Positions 27,401 through 39,400 of a DNA stretch of 64,000 nucleotides are shown one piece after another. The position numbers were made by a program, and so were the translations under genes. Location of the stretch: assembly GCA_922989275.2 (NCBI GenBank), contig OV277861.1, positions 42,323,623 through 42,387,622 on the forward strand. The letters run 5' to 3'. Under the pieces are notes generated by a model. It made no database searches and was not told the origin of the DNA. It saw only the letters and a list, made by a program, of their open reading frames with translations. Numbering within the stretch: position 1 is the first letter of the stretch; each line of letters starts with the position of its first letter. This DNA is from Gari tellinella. Lineage: Eukaryota; Mollusca; Bivalvia; Cardiida; Psammobiidae.

Positions 27401-30400
27401 TACTCAACAAATTAGAAACAATATTAAAATGCCATAAAAGGTGATATCGGGAATATATATATATTCATTCGAGATTTTTATTTATATTGACTACACTTGC
27501 AAATTTAAACACATAGTAGCTCGTAATGTATGGCACCAGATTGCCAATAAAAGATGTATAAAAACACACATATTGAAGATATTTCTGTTCTCTACCGGCA
27601 GCCTGTTGTTAAAGAAGAGCCAGTTATTATTCCTTTACCACAAGGAAAACGAAGCATTCCACCAACCACACCTAAACCTGAGAAAGACGATACGGTAGGC
27701 TTAAAATGTTAAGTTCTCTCGTCTTAGAAACGAATCTCATTCATACAAAGTATTTATTCGATCCTTAACATACATCTCTGTCAGAGGTTACATCTCCCAA
27801 ATGTCACGATTCTTTACATAACTTTTATTAAACATAAAACATTCCGATTAAATCAGTAGTAATTATTTATGTAATATATGTAAAATATTATAGTTTTCAG
27901 TCAAAAAATAATAAGATATTAGAAACAATGCTTTGAATTATTTTATGTATTTTAAAAGTAAGACCGTTTCATCATTTGATAAATTTCATACATTTATGTA
28001 TATAAACATAGAACACAATCACTCAGCTATTGAAGGACACTGGGTTGGCTTTTTAAATGATTGTTTATAGATATTCTTGTAAAAGACGCTGATAGGTACT
28101 GGAACGCTATACTTCGTAACCCCCTCACTGCCTTACACCGAATACCCTAGTTATTTGCAAACAGTTTACATGAGTTTAGATCCTGATCAGACGCCGCGTA
28201 ACGCGACGTCTGATCAAGACCCAAACTGTTTGGAACTAAACTTTATATTTCTTAAGTCAAAATACCTCAAATTAAATTTTGAAAAATAACATTAGACGAC
28301 AATTGTTTAAAATTGATGACGTCATGGCAGTGATGGGGTTAAGAATACTGCGCAAAAAAGCAGTACATAGCATGCGTCAATGTGTGATTCGGAAGTGAAA
28401 GAGAGTGCTGCGAACCGCCGAAACCAACCGTTTGATTTATGAACTCTTTCGTTGAAAAATAGTGTATGTTAAAATTTGTCCTCCGCAATTTTATGCCAAA
28501 TTCATTTTTTGTTTAATTGTGATTAATCACATATTGATACGAGTACCAAACAGTATGGTAGCAGATCAGACGCCACTAAATGTAATGTCAATTAACGGAC
28601 ACGAATTCTTATTTCCTTACATTTAGACTCTCGCGAGAATTAAGAAAGAACGAGAGAGGAAAGAAAAGGAAAGGCTGGAAAAGAAGAAACAAAAAGAAGC
28701 AAAGAAAGGAAAGACAAAGGACGCCAAGGTAAAGTATGTTGTGTTAGCTCTCCGTCGGCTACGATATCGTATGCTACACAGTTGTTGTCTGCAACTGTAT
28801 TTAAGAATATTGATCAAGTCATATCAGCTAGCGGTGTACGAGGTAGATAAATGTATATACTGTTCAATATTTCTATTCCTATATAGATATACGCTGTTAT
28901 AGATCCCTCTACAACCTATAATCTACGGAATTCCGTTGAGGCCATTGCTTAAATTCACTTTTGAATTTACTGATTTGAAACGCAACAGTACGACATACAT
29001 GTAGCGACACTACAACGGTGATAGTACGACAGTACGACGGTAATAATACGACAGTACGACGGTGATAGTACGACAGTACGACGGTAATAATACGACAGTA
29101 CGACGGTGATAGTACGGCAGTACGATGGTGATACATGTAACAAGACAGTTCGACGGTGATAATACGACAGTACAACATTGCAACGGTGATAATATGACAG
29201 TAAGACGGTGATAGTACGGCAGTACGATGGTGATAATACGACAGTACGGCGGTGATAACAAGACAGTACGACATTGCACCGGTGAAAGTACGACAGTATG
29301 ATGGTGATAACACGACAGTACGACAACACGACGATGATAACGCGCTATTACTATCGCGTTATCACCGTCGATCTGTCGTACTATCACCGACGTACTATCG
29401 CGTTATCACCGTCGTACTGTCGTACTACATGTATCACCGTCGTACTGTCGTGTTATCACCGTCATAATGTCGTACTGTCACGTTTTAAACCAGTAAATTC
29501 ATAGGCGATATTAAAAAGTGCCCAAACGGAATTCCTTAATAATCGTCTCTAACTATGTCCTCTTTTACAGCAATACTGTATTGTAGCCACAAATTAAAAG
29601 ATACTTTTTGTTGGTAAATGAACAAAGCAAAATGTCAGATTTCGTGCCAAATTTCGACATAAACAATGCTGAAGGTGCAGAGTTTGAATCGGAAGAGTCA
29701 AAAACGAAACATCTTCCAAAACAATGCACCACTTTAATGAGTCGCGCAAAAAATGGCAAACCTCGTGGTTTCTCCTGTCGCAAACTAAACCATGGGAGAC
29801 AATTAAGTTTAACCATTTTTTGTGTTCCATTTGATAAGTGTAACATACATGCACATTTTCTAATGACAACTTAAAATACCACTTTTGCTTTTACAGCCCG
29901 AAATTGTGGATGTCAAGGAAGAGGTAAATATATATTTCTTATTTCATTTCATCCATTGGGTATGGATTAATTTGTTCATAGTTTCTAACATATTGCATTG
30001 TTCATTTTCGACAATAACTCCATTCTCTTGTCGATTCTATTTAGCATTCTGATTGGCTGAAGGTTGACATTTCTACTTTAATGAATCCAATATGCTCACG
30101 GAGCCACTTGTGTAATGTACATGAACAATTATTCTTTTCCAATAAACGCATTTCTGATCAAATGAAAAAGCAATGTCAATTGCAAACAATTTTAGCCAGA
30201 TCAGACGCAGGGAACCAAGATTCTGGTCAGGATTTGAGATGTTTGCCACCAAAAGTAACATAAATCTATAGAAAGTTAAAAGAAATGTATTTATGCCATT
30301 TTATTGCAATGCATTGTGTTGCTATTTTGTTTGCGTTCAAACGGGAAATAATAAAGTTTTCTTTGATGTACTTGATTGAAAACATGGAACATGCCTTTGT

Positions 30401-33400
30401 AATGGAATTCGATGCGTTTATTCAGAACGAAAAACGTTTTCTCCACTTATCTCATTTTTCAGATTGTATTGACCTAGATTGTTTGCCATACCCAAAGGCC
30501 TTTTTTTCATGACTTCAAATGATATAATGTTGTTTGTACATTTCAGCCTGTGATAAAGACTAAGAGAGAAGACTCGTCTGGAGAGGAATACGAGGTGGGT
30601 GGTTTTAAAGTACAGGGGGCCGTTTTACTAAACAACTTACGCAAAATTTTTGCGTAAGTCAAAATCGTTTAACTCTTATTTTTCGATCATAAACGTTTGT
30701 AAACAGCAAATAGCAAGCGCGTCCTCTGGTCTGGCTATTTGCTGTTTGTAGCAAGTGATAATAAACAATATAAATTAAAATTTAAAATTTTGACTTACGA
30801 AAACATTTTGCGTAAGTAGTTTAGTAAAACGGGCCCCAGTGGCGTTAAAATACGTTATTCTGACGTTATTAGTGACATATTATGCAGAATACATTTATCT
30901 TTCCGTTTAAATGCAACCGAAATGCAAATGTAATGTAAGATTTTTTATCTTAGTGCAACAGTTTGAAGCCCTGATCAGACGCCGGGTTAGCTGACATTTA
31001 ATCAGGTTTCGAACCATATGTAATTGCCAAGCTTAAACGCGTGTATTGGGAAATGCAACATCTTTTCCCTGTGTGTACTCTATAATTTCTTCGCAATGAC
31101 AGTTCGAGCAAACGTAACGCAAACGCATGGCATGAAAACGAAGAAATAAAATGTTTGTTTTAAAGAAACATTAAGAATTATTTTCATCTGATTCGGCTTA
31201 AAACTAACTGAAATAGATATCATTGTTTGAGTATATGCGCGATTATTGGGAAAGCATTTGTCTTCTCCACTGTGCATACTTATTTCAAAATCAAACACAC
31301 AATTATAGAAAAGAAAGAAATGCGTTTTCAGTAATAAATGTATGTGTTATCATTTTCACAGACAGACGAATCAGAAAAAGAAGAAAGGATGAGAAAACTG
31401 CTAGAAAAGGTAGCTATAGCGTCTGATCAGTTTATATTGTTTGCTATAAGAATTTCAATATCAAACAAAACGTATTGTTTAAAGACCAGGGGCCCGTTTT
31501 ACTAAACAACTTACGCAAAATTTTGGCGTAAGTCAAAATTTTAATTATTAATTTATATTTTTTATTATCACTTGCTATAAACAGCAAATAGCCAGATCAG
31601 AGGACGCGCTAATAGCGCGTCCTCTGATCTGGCTATTTGCTGTTTGCAAACGTTTATGATCGAAAAATAAGAGTTAAACGATTTTGACTTACGCAAATAT
31701 TTTGCGTAAGTTGTTTAGTAAAACGGACCCCAGGCACCTCTTTAAAATTATAAAAATGGAATAATCTAACATATAAGCCTGGAAGAATCCACTGGCGTCA
31801 ATGGGTTTAGTTTCTAGAAGCTACCTCACGATGTATTTTTGTAAAACCTCTATTACGTACACTAAAACAAAGGGTAATTGGTTGTATAAAAGACAGGTGA
31901 CAGCTTAAAGCAAGGTGTCAGTAAAACAGAAAGCTCCTATAGGAACATTTTTTTAAACTGTCACCTTGCTTTACGCGGTCACCTGTTGTAAACACCTAAT
32001 AAGTAACACAATTTAGTGGCCGCAATAGAGGTTTTACTGTTGGTACATGTAAATCTCTACCACAGAGAAAGCGGTTACAGGGGGCAGCATACGTACCACC
32101 AGATGGTGTGCTAGACGCCAAAGTTGTCGGCAGAAAGAAACACAGAAAAACAGGAGATGTAAGTTCTAATGTTTTTGGACACATTCACCTAAATGTATAC
32201 AGTGGAAACGGCTTTATTCTTTTCCGTGTAAACACAAACGAAGCGCAAACGCAAGGAAATAAAATGTAGCAAATATAGTATTTTTACAATATTGACGTTT
32301 ATTTAAACCTGAATAGCAAACAGTTTGAGGCCTGATCAGACGTCGGGTTACATGTACTCGACATCTTATATTGCAATCGACATACTTGTTTTATAATAAA
32401 CGCGTTTATTGGGAAATACTAGTAATATCTTCTCCACTGTATCAGACTGCGGGTAATCTTTAGATATACGTAGCCGTAAAACAACTATTGCCAGAGAGCG
32501 AATCAAAGGTACTCTTTGAAGTTTTATTCTAAATTATTTTAATACTTTAATACATTATTTTTCACATGTAGAATTTGTAGGTTACACTAAAGATGTTTTC
32601 GAAATACTTTCGAACCCCGATAACGTCTTCTCCTTTATACATGTACAGTGTACAGTGGAGAATCTGTTATTCTTTCCCGTTTAAACGCAAACGTACGCAA
32701 ACGCAAAACACTAAAACGTAGAAAAGTACAACTTTTGGACAATTCTGATAATTCATGTTTATCTTGGTGGCAAACAGTATGGAGCCTGATCAGACGCCGG
32801 GTTACCCGGCGTCTGATCTGGCTCCAAACTGTTTGCACTGCAAATAATAGTTTTAGCGTAAACGCGTTTATTGGGAAAGAATAACAGATGATTCTCCACT
32901 GTAGAAGGTCTTTTTTCGTTTAAACGCCAACGAAACCGAAATGCAATTAGATCTTGATCAAATTACAAATTATATAACGAGTTATTCTTAACCCTTTCCC
33001 CCATAGAAGCGCCTTTTAGCGAATATGATTTATTCCTCCGCTGAAGAAAATAGTTCCAATTTAATCAGTCATGAATACATTTTACATGGAATATTTTCTA
33101 TATTCTAGCGATGGGTAGCTTAAAGTAGGCTGAAAGTAAAGTAGAATGCGCCTTATGGCGCATTCTGCTTTACTATCAACCTACTTTAAGTAGTCACCTA
33201 TCTTCACTACTAGACATATGCTATCAGGTAAAGGGTTAACTGGGTGGCAAAGAGCTTGGAGCCTGATTAGACCAGTTTAGGTTTTACCCGGCGTATGGTC
33301 TAACTCAAAACTGTTTGCAAAGGCCATAAGACTTTTAACATTAGTGGCGAATGATAACGTCTTCTCCCTGTTTGACGTCATCAATGATGTCAGTATAACA

Positions 33401-36400
33401 TCTTTCCGCCTGTAAATTACAGGATGAGGATGGAGGAGACATGACTAAGACCCTGGTTACACGGGAAGAACAAGAGAAACGTGACAAGGAAAAGAAGTCC
33501 AGGAAGAAGGCTCTACACAAGCTTGCAAAGCGCAAGATGCACACAACCCACGATCATTCGGACAGCTCAGACTCGGACGCAGCTGATCCGTCGTCCAAAA
33601 AGCACAAACGAAGGAAAGCTGGTGACCCGAGATACAGAGGAGCACCTTTCATGGAACAATACAACACCAAGAAGGAACTTGAACATGAGCTGGATAAAAT
33701 TGACTACTGGAACGAAGCGACGGTCAAACCAGCGGACTCAATCGATTTGGTAAAATTATGGCTTTTTATTCCCATCTCAATGTTTAGTGAATCATGCTTT
33801 AGTAACCAACCATGCCTTTTACACCTTAGATTCATTCCTGAATTTAAGAAAATAGTTCCACTTAATCCAGTCATGAAGATGCAACATAAGTAATAGTTTT
33901 ACCTGGTCCGGAGTGCGTTCGGTTTTCTATGGAATTCCATATACGACAGCCAACTGCTTACTGTCAACTGCTTACTGTCTACTATTTACAATAATTGTTT
34001 TCAATATTCCAGATAGGGAATTAAATTAATATTCATATATAAATTGCTCTTTTCTAATATTTCGACCTTTAAGGGCCCTTTCCAAAGAAAATCACGTCTT
34101 TGACGTGATTTTCTTTGAAAATGGCCCTTAGAGGTCGAAATATTAGAAAAGAGCAATTTATAATTTTATATACTATTTACAGCCAACTGCTTACTGTCAA
34201 CTACTTACTGTCAACTGCTTACTTCCAACTGCTAACCGCCAAATGCTTACTGTATAAGTGATGATGGGTAGCAACTATAGTTGGCAGTTAGCAGCTAGCA
34301 GTTGGCTGTCGTATATGGAATTCCATAGTTTTCCGATGTTTTACTGTAAATGAAACTCAAGGTTTTATTCCACTTTATTACAGTACGGTGAAACTATTCT
34401 AAACCGGGCATATATAAAAACAATAGTATCGTTGGCTAAACCCATTCCCGCTGGCAGTAGCAGGGGGCAGCTTAATTGGTCTACCTTCTATTCCAAAGAG
34501 TGTCGGGTTTGGAGAGGTTTTACTGTACGGTGTCATATTTCAGACAATTGATGCTCATCCTAAACCTGTAGCGGTTGTACCAGCAGAACAAAATGCAAAT
34601 CTTGACAAAGACGCCGCAAACAAAGAACCTGCAACCCACGAAGACGACTCCATGTGGGATAAGCCTCTTCCAGAACTTGAAATTGAGATACAACCTAACG
34701 GGCAACTACCCGAGGGCTTTTATAGGGACAACGTGGGCAATATAGTGGTAAGAATCTTTCGAACAAGTGGTAACTAAGTGCGACAGCATCACACTCCGTA
34801 TTTTGACCGTCATGTTTAACTTTCTTCAGTGACATGTAACACATTCAACCCTAGTGACGAGTATACTCGTCACTTACAAACATTGTTCCTGTGCAAACAG
34901 TGTATACCCTGATCACGGGATTCCTAAAGGGGCTATCTTCTCCTAGATCAACTGATCTTTAAGTTTATGAGAGTACTTCTAAAGCTACAAAACTTACATT
35001 TTAATCTGAGTGACAAACAGTTTGGAGCCAGTTCAGATACCGGGTAACCCGGCGTCTGATCTTGTTCCAAACTGTTTGCATTTGAGTTGAGTCTGAGATC
35101 GTTCTAAAAACTTTTAATTGGCCAGTCAAAAGCTTGAGAATGGCTTCAGACTCGCCTCAAACATTTTATAAGCATTGACCATGCTTTAACTCACTTTTTA
35201 TTGCCAAACGAAAGTGAGCCAATTTTAATCCATTTATACCCAGTGGATTCTTCCTATATATTGGATTAGTCCTTTTTTAATCAAAGGGATGCCTGGTCAA
35301 AATTTTCATTTTCATTTTGTTTTATATTGAACTTCCTATCAGCAAATAGTGTAGACTCTGATCAGACGCCGCAAAATGCGGCGTCTGATCAGAGTCTACA
35401 CGGTTTGCATATGTCCCATATATGGGATCGTGGGCACAAATAGGTTAACCGGACTCGCAAGGCATTGGAGGAAGGATCAATATAGTTATGGCTTCGATTG
35501 AACGTAAAACTTTCTTATTAACAACAACAACATCTTACCTTTTGTACTTTTTGCAGCGGGAGTCTGACGGTGCCATCATAGCAACAGCTGATGTTGTTAA
35601 GCTGATTGAGATGAGGAAAAGAATGAACGTTTTTGGCTTGCCAAGGCTTTTACGTAATGATGATGGGCGACCTCTAGGGGTAAGTTCAAATATAACTTCA
35701 TGCAGTAAACCTTTGCCTTAACCCCTTTCACTGCCAAGGCCGATAACTCTGACATTTGCAAACAGTTGGGATCAAGACTGATTGGTACTCATGCCAATGT
35801 TTCAAGAGTCAAAATGCATAAAATGCCAAATTCTAAAATAAAAGCAGACGAAATATATAAGCAAACGATAATGTGGCAATGACTGTGTTTGACGGGTTTT
35901 ACATCACAATACAGTGGAGAATCTGTTATTCTTTCCCGTTTAAACGCAAACGTACGCAAACGCAAAGCACTAAAACGTAGAAAAGAACAACTTTTGGACA
36001 ATTCTGATAATTCTTGTTTATCTTGGTGGCAAACAGTTTGGAGCCTGATCAGACGCCGGTTTACCCGGCGTCTGATCTGGCTCCAAACTGTTTGCACTGC
36101 AAATAATAGTTTTAGCGTAAACGCGTTTATTGGGAAAGAATAACAGATTCTCCACTGTAGCAGTAAAAGGGTTTCAGTTGAGAAGACGTTATTCTTACCA
36201 AACAAACGCGTTAAACTACTATTTCCAATGCAAACCGTTTGGAGCCTGATCAGACGCCGGATAACCCGGCGCCTGATCAGGCACCAAACTGTTAGCCACT
36301 CAGATTAAAAATGCTGGTAAGTGGTAAGAATTGTCAAAAAGTTTTCATATTCTATGTTTTATTGCAGCGCGTTTGCGTTTCGTTGACGTTTAAACGGGAA

Positions 36401-39400
36401 AGAATAACGTCTGTAAAATTTGCTGTGTAAGACGGATTATTATGACAGTGGAAGGTTAGGGTCCAAGAAAACTTGTTATGTTGCTCTCATGTTTTTCAGG
36501 GATACAAGGACGATATATTTGGACCTACGGCAGAATGGGATTGGGGTGATAATTTTGAGGAAAATGACGACAAAAAATCCGAGGTATTTAACCATAATCT
36601 TACTAGTAAGCATGCGTTTCCTAATATTTGCAAAATGTTTTACAACCAAGAACAGATGCTGATTTACACGGCATCTACTTTGGGTCCAAACTTTTTAAAA
36701 TTCGTATTAAGTACTTATTCATATAATAATGCATAAAAACTTATTTTAATCATTTTTGTTTGATTTACAATATTTTTGAAACAGTAGATAACATCCAAAG
36801 TGTTTGTCTCTGGCGTCAGATCTGGCTCCAAACTTTTTGCAATGAAAAACTAGTCTTAGCGTAATCTCGTTTATTTGGAAGAAAGAATGACTTCTCCACT
36901 GTACATGTACATGTATACTGTTTTCAGGTCCCTAGAGCTTCTTCCGGTAGACAGGTAGGGTTCACCATGGCGGACGGCAGTAGCGTGACCCCCACTCCCC
37001 TCATCGAAGATTACAACCAACTGAAGGTACAAACATTTCATATTAGCAATGAACCTCTCTATTACGTCCACTGAAAAAAGGTTAATTGATTGTAAGAAAG
37101 ACAAGTGGCAGCTTACATGTAAAGCAAGGTGAAAATTAAACAGAACGCTCCTAGGAACCTTAGTCATCAAATAATTAATGTAATTCAGTGGTCGTAATTG
37201 AAAGGTTTTACTGTATAAAACATCTATAACCGTTTCACTCCAGAAAATTCAAATGCACAATTCTAGTCTTCATTCATAGTCTAGTCAAAATCATTTTTTA
37301 CTATTAAGGATTTTTTTTTACATATTGTATAATTACTATTAATTAGACAGATTGTAAACCTACACTCTGATTTACTCTTTACACCATAGCCTGATTCTAC
37401 TTTTGAAGGTAGGTTACCACTTTAAACAGGTAGAAAATAAAGTGGAATACACCTTAAGGCGCATACTGATTTGCTTTTAACCTGTTTTAAACTACAATCA
37501 GCTAAGATATAACAAGAAATATCTTTAAAAAAGATATTCAGCGGAGAGCGTTTTGGAAGTATTGCTGTAGATGGGTGTGAAATTAAAAGCGCATAATGGC
37601 AAATTTATTGAGAAATAGGTTAAAGAGATCTTGTACGAACCCTTTATAAACAGTTTATACCTATTCAAACATTGTAGATCCAGATCAGATAACTCCTAGG
37701 GTTGTCCTCTGACCAATGTCTGCAATGTTTGTCATTTTGTAACATATTGTTAAAAACAACACTAATGAGTAAACCACCTTGGAATAGACTTTATTGAAAA
37801 CTGAAAATGTCAAATTGAAGTTTTAGGAACGAAAGAGTTGTAGAGTTGAGTCTGAAATCGTTCTCAAGCATTTGATTGGTCAGATTTGAGCCTAGGCTCA
37901 AATCTGACCAATCAAATGCTTGAGAACGCACTCAGACTCAGCTCAAACGCTTTATAAGCACTGGGTCAGATATTTGGACTCACGTGATGCATACGTGCTT
38001 TTGTCGCACATCATTTCTATGATTATGCCAAATTAATACATGTAATTCTGAAATGTTTCTGTTTCAAAAGGGGAGACAACTTGGCCCAGCCGAGATGGAG
38101 TTGTTACAACAGCGATTGTTCGAAAAGCAACAAAAACAAGCGGCCAGTGGAGATGGCAATAAACAACTTCCGGTATAGTTTAACTGACAGTGAAAATACC
38201 TTATTCTTTACCGTTTAAACGCAAACGAAACGCAATGTACCAACATATTGAAAATAACCACTATTTTAAATGTCTTTTAATTTTAATGCGGGCGTCAAAA
38301 AGTTCGTAGCCTAGTCAGACGCTGTGCAACCCGGCGTCTGCACGGGCTCGCTCCAAACTGTTTGCAATGTCATCCACACGTTTATTGGGAAAGAATAACA
38401 TCCCTCCATTGTACATAATTTTCAGCCTTTATTACATTTTATTGACGTGACTAATGAGGTTGAACGTGTGCATGTGTATATATGGAGTCCTGGCCCAGCG
38501 CTAGACTCAAATCTGACCAATCAAATGCTTGAGAATGATTTCAGACTCAACGCAAACGCTTTATAAGCATAGACCAAGTTTACGTCCCTCCAAGTCAACA
38601 TTGTCACATTAACTCATTGTGTCCTAGTTGCGCATATATATGTTTAATCAGGGACTTCACTGTTTGTCATTTTGCAATATATTATATAAAAAAAATCATA
38701 AATAGTCTAAAATGGACCAGCCTTTATTGTAAACTGGAATTGTCCATTAGAATTTTCAGGGGATAATGAGTTAAGGTCATAGTTGTGGACACCCCAAGTA
38801 GATGTTACATGTAGCTAATGTTGGTAGAACTTGTTGCCCGACCCGTTTTCACGCTTTTTGAAATAAAATATGGTTAAACTAAACTAGAAGACTTTAATAA
38901 TTATTATTATAGTTTTTGGAAGAGGTGCAAGAGAAATCCCACTGCTGGTACAACCATTCGTTCTTATGAATGCCCAGTGTATAGCACCGATACATAAGAA
39001 CCAATCAAAATCTAGAGAAAAATCTCAGACTAAAACTCTAACTTTTTATAAGCACGGACATGTTCGCGGTTTCAAGCAAACAATAAAACAGAGAGTTCAT
39101 GTTAATGTACGATGTTCTGCTTTATGTTCATACAGTGGAGAAAACGTTATTTTTCCCAATAAACGCGTTTACGCTAAAACTATTATTTGCAGTGCAAACA
39201 GTTTGGAGCCAGATCAGACGCCGAGTAACCCGGCGTCTGATCAGGCTCCAAACTGTTTGCCACCAAGATAAACATGATTTATCAGAATTGTCAAAAAGTT
39301 GTCATTTTCTACGTTTTAGTGTTTTGCGTTTGCGTACGTTTGCGTTTAAACGGGAAAGAATAACGTTTTCTCCACTGTCCTTTCTCCATGACTGTACTTA

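Noticed and set aside
28909..29504. 120-134 codon frames rich in Y-H-R-R-T-V-V-L-S
   Set aside because: Translations of the TACGACGGTGATAG minisatellite in several frames at once; low complexity with no start context.
29608..29874. 88-codon plus-strand frame M-L-V-N-E-Q-S-K between exons 15 and 16
   Set aside because: No splice site pair in phase 0 encloses it, and exon 15 joins exon 16 directly. It may be a decayed mobile-element fragment.
38912..38960. Possible extra exon after TTATTATTATAG, reading F-L-E-E-V-Q-E-K
   Set aside because: The usable donors give only 4 codons or the wrong phase for exon 26, and exons 25 and 26 already join in frame. It could still be a rare cassette.
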